NCBI GenBank assembly: GCA_030068075.1
Contig: CM057844.1
Location: 3,844,001-3,908,000 of the forward strand
Direction: 5' to 3'
From: Paguma larvata
Taxonomy: Eukaryota > Chordata > Mammalia > Carnivora > Viverridae
DNA: 64,000 bases
The stretch's first letter is position 1. Every line of letters begins with the position of its first letter. The position numbers and the translations under genes are program-made. The notes beneath the pieces were generated by a model. That model made no database searches, was not told the origin of the DNA, and saw nothing but the letters and a program-made list of their open reading frames with translations. This document shows positions 10,546-21,838 of this stretch, one piece after another.

Positions 10546-12195
10546 TGGGATCTCCTATGGCCTACAGACCCATAGGCATGTCTTCCTGTCTGTTCCAGAG
10601 TCCTAACCTCTAAGATTATAAGTGGTCAGTAAACAGGTATTGTTTAAATGCAAACGAACCACCTAGATTCATGGAAGTTTCCATTGACTTGAAAGCACTG
10701 GTAAAAATGAGAAACCAGGCTCAACAGTAGAGCTAAAGTTCTCCCAGCAGAGAGGCTTTGGCATGTCTTATTTCCGGGACCGATTTCAGCCTGCGATTGG
10801 CCTCAACAGTCCTTGCTTTTACAGCTGAGGACACAGCAGAATTTGAACACACCTTTCCTGCTCTGGCCCCACCTGTTCACCATCTTGCTCAGTGAAGAGC
10901 TGCTGTAATTTAAGTTCCTCTAAAAAGAAAATAGAATTCTTAAGCATCTGTCACCATGGCTCCTTGCAGTGAAAAATGGAAGGTGTGGCTTCTTTGAAAG
11001 AAAAATGACAAGACGGAGTATTGGGTGACCCTAAGGTGTTGGCATGTGGGAGATAAACTGATTCACCGAGATAGACAGAAAGCCCTGTCTGCCTTTCCAG
11101 CACTTTTTATAGTACGTTTTAATCACTGTTTATGCTTTCAGGATGTGGTGCTTGGCATGAAAACCAGTCCCCTTGCAGGCCATATAGGGGTGGAGGCGCT
11201 GGGCGACCCTGAGTAAACACGGCGACAATGGAATTCCAGCAGACTCACGGCGAGTCTTTCATCTGCTTTTGGGAGTGACAAGTGGGGCTGGCTTCCCTAG
11301 GCCTGGAGTGGAAGCACAATTACAAAGCTGAAGATCTGTGGGCTTGTTTGCAGGGCTTACCTAGGAAACCGATACCCTCTGAAAGTGCCCCTTCATTCCA
11401 GTGTCACTTTAGATAGGGCAGGTAAAAGGATTACTCCTGTGTCACTGGCCCCCACCCATTGTCTGCACAGGCCTACGCTGAATGGGGTAACTTAACCCCC
11501 AACGAGATAACCAACTGCCGTGTGTGTACTCACATTTACAACTGGCAATTCCCATGAAGAAAAGGGGTTGTTTTCCGGGGCCTTTTGCTTCCCTGACACG
11601 TCAGTAGCAGAATCAGAGATAGTTCTAGACCAAAGGCGTGAGGTTGTAGAAGAACAAACAAGTCCAGGGACCTGGTCCCGATGCCCTAGTACTAAACACG
11701 ACCCACCAGGGTACATAAATGGAGGGGGCCCACGTTAAGACAGCGCTCACAGCACTCAGATTTCTTCTTTAAATTGTGGACTTGGCTTAAAGATCTCCAC
11801 ATATTTTCTTAAAAGAAAAATGTATTAGAAACCCCAAGGAAGAGAAAAAGAAATTGAAATTTTGAGGCTTCTGTTTTCATGAGACGGGCTGAAAAGACCA
11901 ATGTCTGACCCATGTCCTTGCCTGATTAGGACTCGAAGGGCCTCAGACATCTATCGCCGTTACCCCCACCCAGCCCAGATTCACCCCCACCACCTCCAGC
12001 CAGCCCCAAAGCCCAAAAGAATGAAGCACTCTGACTCTTAGCCTGGACATTCTCAGGAAGATTTTAGGCCAACTTACCCTTTATTAGTAGAAACCTCCTA
12101 AAAAATAAATAACACTTATTATGTTTCTGAAATAAGGACATAAGGAAAAGGAAGCAAAGATTATTTACCATGTAGATAAATCTTGTAATCTCACC
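10546..12195. other. Unrecognised single-copy sequence
   Basis: No repeat was recognised in 1.65 kb. A strong acceptor-like site ('ttatgctttcag') lies at 11130-11141, followed by an open stretch to a TAA at 11214-11216, with no known domain. CpGs cluster mildly at 11190-11250. Confidence 0.4.
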
Positions 12196-12199
12196 ATGT

Positions 12200-12600
12200 A
12201 GACAGCCCTTGTTGACAATTTTAAAAAATTTAAGTAACATACTGTGTACATATGGTGAGAAAATTCAAACATTACAGAAGGTAACAATAATTTTAAATAA
12301 AATCCACTTTCATCCCAAAGGTAGCCACTGCTAACATTGCCTTGGGTTTCCTTGCAAACCAGGAAAAGAAATACATAAAGCACCAAAATATACATAGCCT
12401 TTCACATGATTTTAAAAATAAAAATTATAATAAATAAAAATTAAAAATAATTTTGAAAAAAGTATAACATCCACACTATTCTACATCTTATTCTTCTCAT
12501 TTAATTATATATCTTGGAGGGTTTATCATACTATTGTTTTTAATGGCTCAACCTCATTGTTTTTAATGGCTCATTTCATGGATGCAGCATAAATGACCTG
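12200..12600 (-). mobile_element. Old L1 3' UTR fragment
   Basis: 'ttcaaacattacagaaggta' with 'ggtagccactgctaacattg', then 'atatcttggagggtttatca' and 'ttttaatggctca' follow the antisense of an L1M 3' UTR. The last motif is tandemly duplicated (first copy near 12534, second near 12557). Confidence 0.55.
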
Positions 12601-12654
12601 TCCAATCACTCTTGAAATGCTTGAAAGAACCACACGAATTGTAGGCAAGAGATG

Positions 12655-12800
12655 TAGCCCTTCCATGCCTCAGTTTCCTCATCTTCAAGATGAGAAAAAC
12701 AACAGTAAATGAGTGGATACATGGGAATCATCTAAAAGGGTACCTATTACTATTGTTATTATTTCTATTACTATCCATATTAGTATTAGCTATAAGTATT
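12655..12800 (+). mobile_element. MIR SINE fragment
   Basis: 'cctcagtttcctcatcttca' is a near-exact MIR core string, followed by the diverged 'ggtacctattactattgtta' part. Confidence 0.6.
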
Positions 12801-13329
12801 AGAGTGATTTTTTATTAGAAACTTTTTAGATCAATTATAGCCATTATCATCCAGGTACTTTCCAGGTGCTCAAGGATGTCACTACCAAAAGTAGACCAAC
12901 AAGACAGCTGCCATATATTTTTGAACCACACCCTTCGGAACACCTAGTAATACTGAAATGTCTGTGGCCCATGGTAGGGACAGAGTTACATTTCCTTAAA
13001 CACAAGATTCCCCAAATGAAGCCACAGCTTGAATACTGCTTCATGAAACAGCAGACAGCTATATCAAGAGACAAGTTACTGAGGAGAAATACAGAAGAAT
13101 ACCGTGGCCAATTGACAATGCAAGGAAAATTGTGGTGGGCAGAATGTAATTACCTGCACTGGAACTTGGCCAGGGTGTCTGTTTGCCCAGCAGAAGGAAA
13201 TTAGACCAGATGTTTGGAGAAAGGGCTTAGTTTGGGCCAACATTTCCCAAGATAATCTTTCCATCAGTAGTAAGGTCATTATTTCCAGGCATGAAGAACT
13301 AGAAAAGGTTAGAGCTTAAAAGGACAAAA

Positions 13330-13510
13330 AGAAGAAGAAAAAAAAAAAGCAGACAGAGATAGGTTAGTTCAGTCCCTTTTTCTACAAAAGGGAGATTAAC
13401 TGACTTCCCCAAGTAACAAAGCCAGCTTTTGGAAGAACCAGGGTTAGCTGAAAAGTCTCTTCACACCCAACCAGTGTTTAATCTATAACATTACACTGTC
13501 TTATTTATGG
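13330..13510 (-). mobile_element. MIR SINE
   Basis: Antisense MIR order: 'ttctacaaaagggagattaa', 'tgacttccccaagtaacaaa', then 'gaaccagggttagctg', matching 'ttacagatggggaaact', 'gacttgcccaaggtcaca' and 'gaacccaggt' of the family. Confidence 0.6.
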
Positions 13511-14190
13511 AGAGTCCTAGGATAACCATTAGTACTCAAAAATAAGGCAAGGCGTATGTGAATTGGGGAATGATTAAAATTTTTCAAATTAACTCTTGTA
13601 AGTGATATCATATAAATATTTAAGGGCCTCAAGGATTAGGACATTTTATTGCTCTTGCATGGAAGTGATTTAACTGCTCTACACCATATGGTCTTCTCTT
13701 AGGGCAGAGGATAAATGATGGGGTTCTAGACCTCCTTCCTTCCCTGCCCCCCACTTCACCCTCAGCAATATTGCCTCTGCAACATTTGTATGGTGGATGG
13801 TTTTATATACAGTGTATTGATAAAGTTTCCACAAGTAAAAAAAAAAATTAATGTCATTGTTTTTGGCCCAAGAGACCAATGCTATAGAATTTTTAAAATT
13901 TATTTGGAGATTTGAATGATCCAAGAAATACACAGATATCTAAGTAAGAGGAGCTTTGAGAAATGACTTTCCCCCTACATTATTTTTTTTCCATTACCAT
14001 AATGACCCAGCATTTCGAAAATGCCATTTGCTGGGCATCCAAAAGTTTTACTTAGAGCCAGCCAATAAGGACAGAGAAACCAGAAGTTGACAACTGAAAA
14101 AGTTGTCACAGGAAAACTGTGAACATTCAAATCTTATTACCACAGTGTCATTGTACTTTTTTGTTTGTTATTTTTTTAAGTTTGACAAAG
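13511..14190. other. No recognised element
   Basis: AT-rich sequence, no exon or repeat recognised. Confidence 0.5.
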
Positions 14191-14194
14191 AAGA

Positions 14195-14325
14195 AGATAG
14201 AAAAATTCTTGAGATCCATTGCACAACAATGTGACTATATGTAACCTCACTGAACTGTACATGTGAAAATGGTAAAGATAGCTTTATGTTATGTGACTTT
14301 TTTTAACCATAAAAATTAATGTTTC
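14195..14325 (+). mobile_element. Old L1 3' terminus
   Basis: 'actgaactgtacatgtgaaa' and 'atgttatgtgac' followed by 'accataaaaatt' follow the L1M 3' end ('cactgaattgtacacttaaa', 'ttatgttatgtgtatttt'). Confidence 0.6.
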
Positions 14326-14359
14326 AAAAGTTTAAGGTAAGAAGTGTACCCTTCAGGTT

Positions 14360-14600
14360 TTACTCCTTTCTGTCGATTGGATTGCAGATGTGATGTTTGG
14401 TGCCCCAGCAGTGGTATAACGCCATGCAGTCAAAGCTACATCCTGAAGATGGTGGAGTAACAAGATACTGCACAAGTGGCAACAAGATTCTGTGTAAAGA
14501 AACCTAGTCCCTGGCTAGTCCCTGAGGGCACATACCAACTCTGCATGTCCTGCTTCTGGGTCTCTTTCATGTAAGAAAGAGAGAAATCTCCATTGTATAT
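14360..14600 (+). mobile_element. Ancient MaLR/MLT1-like LTR remnant
   Basis: 'cagatgtgatgtttggtgcc', 'cctgaagatggtggagtaac', 'gtccctgagggcacatacca' and 'catgtaagaaagagagaaat' follow the order of an old mammalian LTR (treated with the gag-less MaLR group). No retroviral open frame is present. Subfamily uncertain. The same class seems to recur at 61690-62205. Confidence 0.45.
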
Positions 14601-14756
14601 CATTAAAAAAACATGGCCAAAAATAAATAAAGACTACCAAAGGAAGTATATGCATCACACATGCCAAGCATATCAAGGGAGTGAGGTTGTAGTCCCAAGT
14701 GATGTTTATCTCATTTATTTTACTCAAATGTTCTAATAGGGCTACAATATATAGTA

Positions 14757-14920
14757 GTGCTTCTTCAAGTCTGGTTCCCTGGGCAACACCATCAGCATCA
14801 CTGGGAACTTGTTAGAAATGCCCCCAGATCTCCTGCCTTAAGACATGCTAGATGTTGGGCTGGTAATTCTGTATTTTAGCCATTCATCCCTGGAATTTGA
14901 TGCCTAAGGAAGTGAGAGAA
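14757..14920 (+). mobile_element. MER20-type hAT transposon remnant
   Basis: 'caacaccatcagcatcactg' and 'ggaacttgttagaaatgc' match MER20 ('cagcatcagcatcacctggg', 'aacttgttagaaatgcaaat'). The element is non-autonomous. Its right half is decayed. Confidence 0.75.
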
Positions 14921-14984
14921 CCATTCATCTCAGAGGTAGCAAAAAGTAATCCTGTGTGTGTAGTGTTAGGGCTGGGGGGTGGGG

Positions 14985-15200
14985 GAGGGTGTACAGTCAA
15001 GAGTTTGAATCCCTTCTCTGTCATTTAATAGCTCTTTAGCACTAGAAAAGTGGCTTTACCTCTTCAAGCCTTAATCTTTCCCACGATAAAATTCAGAAAA
15101 ATTAACATTACTTACATTAACATTACTTAACTCTACTAAGGTTGTTGAGAAGACCCAGTAGGATAATTCTGAGTAAAGCTCTTCATTGCCAAATGTTTAC
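14985..15200 (+). mobile_element. MIR SINE
   Basis: The MIR core is readable: 'agagtttgaatcccttctct', 'gtcatttaatagctctttag', 'ggctttacctcttcaagcct', 'ctaaggttgttgagaagacc'. A short internal duplication of 'acattaacattactta' lies at 15109-15129. Confidence 0.8.
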
Positions 15201-15409
15201 TATTAAATGTAGGATCAGTAATTACATAGTACTCGTGTTTCATGTTGTATGAAGCCTCATGCCTCAACAGAAAAACAAGCATGATAAACAGGTTGGAAAA
15301 CCACAGAGGAACATTGGGGAATTTCTTGGGAGAAAAGGAATTAATAAAACTGAAATAGTGCTGAAATCACTTGTCAAGAAAAGACAACAAATTAAGAAAA
15401 CAACAACAA

Positions 15410-15640
15410 TATTAAAATAATAGATAACATTTGTTAAATGCTTACCATGTGCCAGACACTGTTCTAACCACTTGTTGCATATTGAACTCATTAAATCCTC
15501 CTGACAACCCTCTGAGGTATGTGCAGTAATTATGCTTGTTTTACAGACAAAGAAACTGACTCAGAGAGGTTAAGAGATGAGTCTGATGTCACACAGCCAG
15601 TAAGAGGTGAAGCCAGACTCTATCAGAAGAAGTTGGCTCT
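15410..15640 (-). mobile_element. MIR SINE, nearly full length
   Basis: Antisense MIR, well kept: 'gcttaccatgtgccagacac', 'ttttacagacaaagaaactg', 'agagaggttaagagatgag', 'cacacagccagtaagaggtg'. Confidence 0.9.
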
Positions 15641-15759
15641 GGTCCTATGTTCTTAAACTTGGCCCCTACATTCTTCGGTATATTTCTGCATCTGTTCAGG
15701 GATATCACAAATCGAATGATGGCCTCTTAACCAAGATTGGAATGAAGGGAAAATTCAAC

Positions 15760-15796
15760 TCTCTCATTCATTTTTATTGAGCACTTACAATGTGTG
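15760..15796 (-). mobile_element. L2 LINE 3' tip
   Basis: 'attcatttttattgagcact' plus 'tacaatgtg' is the antisense L2 terminus, cut off by the unnamed repeat that begins at 15797. Confidence 0.5.
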
Positions 15797-16003
15797 AGTG
15801 TCTTAGTTTGGAATCTCCTAGAAGCCTCCTGAGGCATAAATTTGAAAGCAGTTTATTTGGGGTTACAGAGAACCCGTACAGAGAAAAAGGGAGTGATACA
15901 GGGAAGGAGAAACAGCCTGCAAAGCTGGTTATCAAGGTTGATAACTGGAGCTCAGTCCCAGAGAGGCAGCTATGCAAAACCCACTCTTGGAATTATCCCA
16001 CCC
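15797..16003 (-). mobile_element. Copy B of the unnamed repeat family
   Basis: Begins 'gagtgtcttagtttggaatc', the reverse complement of the terminal motif of copies A, C and D, and continues 'gcagtttatttggggttaca'. The right boundary is set by the SINE TSD. Confidence 0.5.
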
Positions 16004-16019
16004 AAAAGACAAGAGATAG

Positions 16020-16243
16020 AGGTGCCTGGGTGGCTCAGTCAGTTGAGCATCCAACTTCAGCTCAGGCCATGATCTAGTGGTTCACAACATCAAGTCCCTT
16101 GTCGGACCCTGTACTGAGAGCTCAGAGCCTGGAGCCTGCTTCAGATTCTGTGTCTCTCCCTCTCTCTGCCCTCCCCTGGTTGTGCTCTGTCTCCCCCTCT
16201 CTCAAAAATAAATAAAACATTTTTTAAAATTTTTAATAAGAAA
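16020..16243 (+). mobile_element. CAN-SINE
   Basis: 'aggtgcctgggtggctcagt' head, CT-rich tail, 'caaaaataaataaaa' end. Flanking 'aaaagacaagagatag' (16004-16019) and 'aaaaggcaaaagctag' (16244-16259) match at 13 of 16 bases, a plausible aged TSD. The B box is mutated. Confidence 0.93.
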
Positions 16244-16449
16244 AAAAGGCAAAAGCTAGAGTATTTAAGTGCCAATTCCTGGGAGATCCTGAACAAGGGC
16301 TGCCTTGAGGGTGTTATTCCCTACCACTTCTGCCTTCTTACCATGCGCCCAAAGCCTTCCAAGATCAGCCTTCCAAGCTTGGGGGGGAAAAAGACTCTAA
16401 TTTAAATTTGCTCCTCTGTAAAGTAACATTATCAAGGTCGGTAACTTTC

Positions 16450-16620
16450 ATCCTTGAGTATGTCTAAGAATCCTCAAGACCCCTTAAAACACAGATTGCT
16501 GGCCCCATCCCCAAAGTTTGGGGTTGAATAAATCTGGGCGGGACCTGATAATTTGCATTTCTAACAAATTTCAGTAGATGCTGTTGCTGCTGGCTGCTAC
16601 CACACTTCCAGGCCATTTGG
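16450..16620 (-). mobile_element. MER20-type hAT remnant, reverse orientation
   Basis: 'acacagattgctggccccat', 'gataatttgcatttctaaca' and 'gatgctgttgctgctggctg' are the antisense order of MER20. It is the second MER20-type copy within 2 kb, in the opposite orientation to 14757-14920. Confidence 0.7.
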
Positions 16621-16689
16621 TGTTCCGGCCAGGAAAGATGGTCACAGTCTCCTGAAGAAGCCACTCTACAAATCGTATGTCTGAGTGTG

Positions 16690-17603
16690 TGTTTCACAGA
16701 AATATTTGAAAAAGAAATGATAAGTCACTCAAAGGCATACCTCGATCCTGGGACTTCGAACTAAGTAACAGAAACAGGCTCTCCCTGCAGCCGGGCACCC
16801 TCCCCCTCAAAGGTCTATCCTGGTCAGGCACACAGTGGTCAGGGAAACTTATCTTTTTCTGCATCCCCAAGAAATACAATAATTCCCTGGGCTCTTATAG
16901 ATGTCTCTTACAGAACATGAAATCATGCAATGTCTAAGTAAGAAAACATGTTTGCATTTCAAAACTACATCCTTGTTTGTTTTCTTTTTTAAAAGCGAAA
17001 TTGTAAACTGCTTGTTCCCTCGCAGACTCATCAAGAACTCAGTCCTCTGTTAGGTGATCCTGAGTGCCCCGCATTTCTGAGAAACCAGCCCCTGCAGCCA
17101 CGGTTTCTGCAGACTCTGCTAAGATTACAGGGGACTTACACAGGATAATAATCTATATTTTGATGAAACTTGAAATTATCAAAAAACCATCTTATGGTTT
17201 GCTGAATGCTATGCGGAGAAGCCATCTTAAGTTACCAACTTCCAGAATCAACAATGTATCACTTTACTAATCCAAAAAAGCAAGTCGAGTTTTAGTAACT
17301 TAATAATGGTACTGAGAGATGCGCCTGGTGAGTTGACTTTCCCGGCACTGAGATGAGGTCTGATTAATGACTAATTGTCTCTCATACAGCCCTACCGTTT
17401 GACTTTGGATATCAGCCAAGGACTCAGACTTAAGAAGCTGCCACTCCTAAGTAAAAGGTCATGATATAAAGCATTTTATTTCATCAGATGAATATTTTGA
17501 AATAACTGCTGAAGATTTGAAATCAATTAGAAGAATTCTCTTGCTTCTATGTTGTTTTTCTGCATGACTATGAGAAATTAAATCCCACACATTGTCAGTT
17601 AGT
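16690..17603. other. Unrecognised sequence, part resembling a conserved noncoding block
   Basis: No repeat or exon was recognised. From about 17060 to 17420 the sequence is AT-balanced and repeat-free, with homeodomain-like strings such as 'gattaatgactaattgtc' at 17362-17380. That style is typical of conserved noncoding elements, but conservation cannot be judged here. Confidence 0.35.
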
Positions 17604-17621
17604 AAAAATCTAATACCCGCA

Positions 17622-17822
17622 GAGGCACCTGGGTGGCTCAGTCAGTTGAGCGTCCAACTCTTGATTTCAGCTCAGGTCATGATCTCACAGATCATGGGTT
17701 CAATCCCCCCATCAGGCTCTGTGCTCACAGTGCTAAGCCTGCTTAGGATTCTCTCTCTCCTCTCTCTCTGTCCCTTCTATGCTCATTCTCTTTCTCTCTC
17801 AAAATAAATAATAAAATAAAAT
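17622..17822 (+). mobile_element. CAN-SINE
   Basis: 'aggcacctgggtggctcagt' head, intact-looking B box 'ggttcaatccc', CT tail, AATAA-rich end. TSD 'aaaaatctaata' (17604-17615) / 'aaaaaactaata' (17823-17834) with one mismatch. Confidence 0.95.
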
Positions 17823-17834
17823 AAAAAACTAATA

Positions 17835-19110
17835 GTAGCAATAACTATACTGAAGAAGGGAGAGAAATGTTTCATCTCTGTGCTCAGACTTCTTGTGGGT
17901 TTATTTTAAGACCCCTGAGAACCAGCTCACAATTAAGAACACTGAATGATGATCTTTATTTGAATAGATGGCTTAGTTTAGCGATTATGATAACTTTAAT
18001 TATTTTAAACTTCCGTGGTTATTGGAAATGTTGTGGCACATTATACATATGCCCTAAAGATTAATTATTTTTAATTTGAACAAAATTGTATCCTTCTTAA
18101 CTAAAAGGTAGACTATGTTTTTAATAACATAAAAAATAAATCTTTATTTTAAAGGCAGAAAAATCATAGTGGTTTGTTAATTTGATTAATTTGATTTGAA
18201 TCACTGTTCTTAAAAGCAAAATAGAAGGGTTTTTTTCCAAGTGAAAGTTTTTAATATGTGTTAAATCAGTGCTGTAATTTTACAAAACTACTCATATAAG
18301 TAACAGATTTCCCTTTTGCCAGATAAACCCAATAGTCCTGTGTATTATTTGGTATCTGATTATCCGAAGATGTCTATAAAAATTAAAAACACTCCTTTTC
18401 TCAAAAGAGTTAGTTGTCCCAACATCCTTGCTTATTTTAGAGAGAAATAGATTTTGTTTCAAAACAATAAATCTCAGTAGCTACATGAACAGAAGAAACT
18501 CATGGCCATCCTACCCATGGATCTGATCCAGACTGATGGAATGAACAATATGATATAATAAAAAATATTGTTAACTCTCAACAATGTTGCCTGCATAATG
18601 TTATCCCACGCCAGTGTTTATTTAGTGACCTTCAGTGCTAGTTATCTATGACTGGGAGAAGTCGTCATGACAGTGTGCTGACTCTCTTTGAAAGATGGTA
18701 GTATTTGAGGTACGTCAAGTTACTCCAGGACTCCCTGCAGGAGAATGAATGCTAAACATGAAAGAAAAATCCTTCTTAAATGGAAGTTTTGCAATTAACA
18801 TGCAAATTTTTATGGTGGCTTTATAAGAGATAAATTTGCTTCCTCGTCATTCTTCTGCATAAATATCACCACGGAAGTTCCAGATGCTTGCTACCTGGCT
18901 TCACAGAGCAATCTTGTCTTTAAAAACCCTAAGGAACCATGTGATGCTCATGCCCCTGGCACCACCTGCTGTGGAAAGGCAAAGGCAAAGAGCTCCATGT
19001 GAAAAATTAGACCTAGAACCTACTTCTGACCCAACATCACAGAGCAAATCAGGAATACAGACTTGGTATGTTCAAGAGATGATTATTTTTTAAATTTTAC
19101 TATGTACTTA
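17835..19110. other. No recognised element
   Basis: AT-rich, apparently single-copy sequence. The open frames at 17867-18064 and 18884-19093 show no known domain or codon bias that I can judge. Confidence 0.5.
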
Positions 19111-19114
19111 CCAT

Positions 19115-19890
19115 GGAATGCAGCAGTGCCACTCGATATTTACTCTAGCGAAATAAAATTGGTTTACAAAAATCTGTAAGCCAATGTTTATAGGAGCTTT
19201 ATTCATCATTGCCAAAAACTGGAAACACCTCGAATGTCCTTCATGGATGAATGGATAATCAATCTGTGGGCAACATCTGTCTATACTACAGGATGTTACT
19301 CAGCAGTTTAAAAAAATAGTTATTGATTCATGCAATTGCATGACCAATAACAAGCATCTTACACTAGGTGAAAAAAGTCAGACCGAAAAGACTATGGATC
19401 ATATGATTCCGTTTATCTTTGCATTTTCCCTTTTAGAAAAGGTTGAAGCCTGAGGTGCCTCGGTGGCGCAGTTGGTTAAGTGGTCAATTTTGGCTCAGAT
19501 CATGATCTCATGGTTCACAAGTTTGAGCCTGTGCTGACAGCTCAAAGCCTAGAGCCTGCTTCAGATTCTGTGTCTCCTCTCTACCCCTCCCTGGCTCATG
19601 CTCTGTCTCTCTCTCTCTCTCTCTCAAAAATAAATGAAAACGTTAAAAAAAAATTTAATTTAAAAAAAGAAAAGATTAAAGGACAGGGACAGAGAACACA
19701 TCAAGGGTTGCCAAGTGCTGCAGTGGGGGAAGGCGTTGTCTACAAAGAGAGGAGCAAGGGGTTTGGGAGGACAGTGGCATAATTTTGTACATTGACTGTG
19801 GTGATGGTTGCATGCTTACGCAATTGCCAAAGTTCACAAAATATGCATTGAGAGAGTCAATCTTACTACGTGTAAATTATATTTACATTT
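19115..19890 (+). mobile_element. Old L1 3' end, split by a SINE
   Basis: Left half: 'aggagctttattcatcattg', 'tggatgaatggataatcaat'. Right half: 'catcaagggttgccaagtgc', 'gactgtggtgatggttgcat', 'cttactacgtgtaaattata', the L1M 3' UTR. Strongly diverged. The SINE at 19449-19668 separates the halves. Confidence 0.7.
19449..19668 (+). mobile_element. CAN-SINE nested in L1
   Basis: 'gaggtgcctcggtggcgcag' head, '(ct)n' then 'caaaaataaatgaaaa'. TSD 'gaaaaggttgaag' (19436-19448) / 'gaaaagattaaag' (19669-19681), 11 of 13 bases. The B box is one or two bases off consensus. Confidence 0.95.
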
Positions 19891-20236
19891 TTAAACTATT
19901 TTTCAGAGAAGTTTTAGATTTAAAGGAAAACTGAAAGGAAGGTATAGAGATTCCCCACATACCCCTTGCTCCCTTACACGCACAGCCTCCCTGACAATCA
20001 TCTCCCCCATTAACAACATCCCCCACCAGAGTGATATATTTGTTACAACTGATGAACCTACGTGGACACCCATTACCACCCAAAGTTCATAGTTTACATT
20101 GGGGTTCACTCTTGGTATTGTACTTTCTGTGGGTTTGGAGGAACTTATAATGACATGTATACACTGTTGCAGTGTCCTACAAGATAGGTTCTTCCACCGT
20201 CCTAAAATACCTCTGTGTTTTGCCGACACTTTTTTT

Positions 20237-20454
20237 TTTAATTTTTTTAACGTTTTTATTTTATTTTTGAGAGACATAGAGACAGAACGTGAGCAAGGGA
20301 AGGGCAGAGAGAGAGGGAGATACAGAATCTGAAGCAGGCTCCAGGCTCTGAGCTGTCAGCACAGAGCCCGATGCGGGGCTCAAACTCACAGACCGTGAGA
20401 TCATGACCTGGGCTGAAGTCGGCTGCTTAACCAACTGAGCCACCCAGGTGCCCC
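20237..20454 (-). mobile_element. CAN-SINE, first of a tandem pair
   Basis: Antisense tail 'taatttttttaacg' to antisense head 'gagccacccaggtgcccc'. Left TSD 'tgccgacacttttttt' (20221-20236), right TSD 'tgccgccacttttttt' (20455-20470), 15 of 16 bases. Confidence 0.96.
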
Positions 20455-20470
20455 TGCCGCCACTTTTTTT

Positions 20471-20670
20471 AATGTTGTTTATTTTTGAGAGACAGAGAGA
20501 CAGAGCACAAGCTTCGGGAGGTCAGAGAAAAGGAGACACACAAAATTCCAAGCAACTCCAGGCTCCAAGCTGTCAGCACACGGCCTGATACAGTGCTTGA
20601 ACCCATGAACCATGAGATCTTGATCTGAGTCAAGTCGGATGCTTAACTGACTGAGCCACTCACATACCCC
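20471..20670 (-). mobile_element. CAN-SINE, second of a tandem pair
   Basis: Starts right after the right TSD of its neighbour and ends 'gagccactcacatacccc'. It is followed by 'accggcacttttttttt' (20671-20687), a third version of the same target. The body is more diverged than its neighbour, so it is probably the earlier insertion. Confidence 0.95.
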
Positions 20671-20890
20671 ACCGGCACTTTTTTTTTAAGAATATTATTC
20701 TCTTACAATAAAAAGATTGTTTTGCTTGCTCCAGGCATCACCCATCTGTTTTTCTCTTCCTCCTAACCTTGGAGAACATTGACAACCATAGAATTTCTAA
20801 GTTTATTCATTCAGTCATTTCCCCCATTCTAGAACCATTGTAGATGTTCATTATAATGGGACATGTTGTTCCTCTACAATATGTCCCAAA

Positions 20891-21284
20891 ATATGTCCAG
20901 CCCTGCTCAACACTTTCAATATGAGGGAGCTGACCTCTCCCTAAAACTCACAGAGTGACTCACCCAGGACTTCCTTATCTTGGACACTTGCACTCTTATG
21001 TAAGCTAATTTAGGAATCTGATCCCAGTTTTGCTGTGCCTAGAACCTTAAGTTATTTCTTTCCATGCACACTGCTGTTCAGCAGCAACACCTTCTCAAAC
21101 TTGTCTTGCTGAACATTGAAACCTACTTACATGATTTTGCGCCAAGCCTCACTAAATGCCATTTTGTTATGTTCTACGTTAGCTAACATGTCGAGGCTTT
21201 GATCCAGCTTCCCAGATTTCTATTAGCAAGCTTGATCAGATGCCACCTGTGTCTTCACCCACCTTGATAATGAAAACATTAATC
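20891..21284. other. No recognised element
   Basis: Mixed-composition sequence. No repeat or exon recognised. Confidence 0.5.
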
Positions 21285-21620
21285 CATCAAATAAAAGCCA
21301 CAGTGAGATTCCATTTCTTGTCCACCAGATGGGCGGAGGGAAATGATTTATATCATCAGAGCAGATTCAGATAATATATACCCTTTACATTACATTTTTG
21401 GTATTATTACAAATAGGTAAAGACTTTTGGAAGGTACTTTAGTCATAGCTGCCAAAGGCTAAGACTTCTGCTCCCACAATTTTGTTTCTAGGAATCTGTC
21501 CTAGAACGCTACTCACATACATACAACAAGGATGTTCAGGGCAGCATTACTTCAAATAGTAAGTAATTGGAAACAATTGAAGGGAATTGTTAAATAAATG
21601 TTTACACATTCTTAATAAAT
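21285..21620 (+). mobile_element. Old L1 ORF2 3' fragment
   Basis: 'aaataaaagccacagtgaga' with 'gggcagcattacttcaaata' and 'ggaaacaattgaagggaatt' follow the diverged end of ORF2. Frame lost. Confidence 0.6.
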
Positions 21621-21621
21621 A

Positions 21622-21838
21622 CTAATAATATATACCTGGATAGATCTTACTATGTGCCAGACATTGTTCTTAGTTTTCCTTAATCTCAGGTAGATATTGT
21701 TATCTCCATTTCACAGATAAAATACTTGAGGCACAGGAGGTTAAATTACTTTCCCAAAGTCATAAAATTAGTCTGTGGAAACTCTGAGACTCAAAGTCAG
21801 GCTCCGACATATATACTTTTCACGACCACACTTTTCTG
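21622..21838 (-). mobile_element. MIR SINE
   Basis: 'cttactatgtgccagacatt', 'ctccatttcacagataaaat', 'cttgaggcacaggaggttaa' and 'actttcccaaagtcataaaa' are the antisense MIR order. Confidence 0.88.

Larger units (their letters stand above)
19891..20890 (-). mobile_element. Old L1 3' UTR-like fragment, interrupted by two SINEs
   Basis: 'ttttcagagaagttttagat', 'ccccaccagagtgatatatt', 'caactgatgaacctacgtgg' and 'cattggggttcactcttggt' follow a common antisense L1M 3' segment. It resumes weakly after the SINE pair (20237-20670). The right limit is uncertain. Confidence 0.5.
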
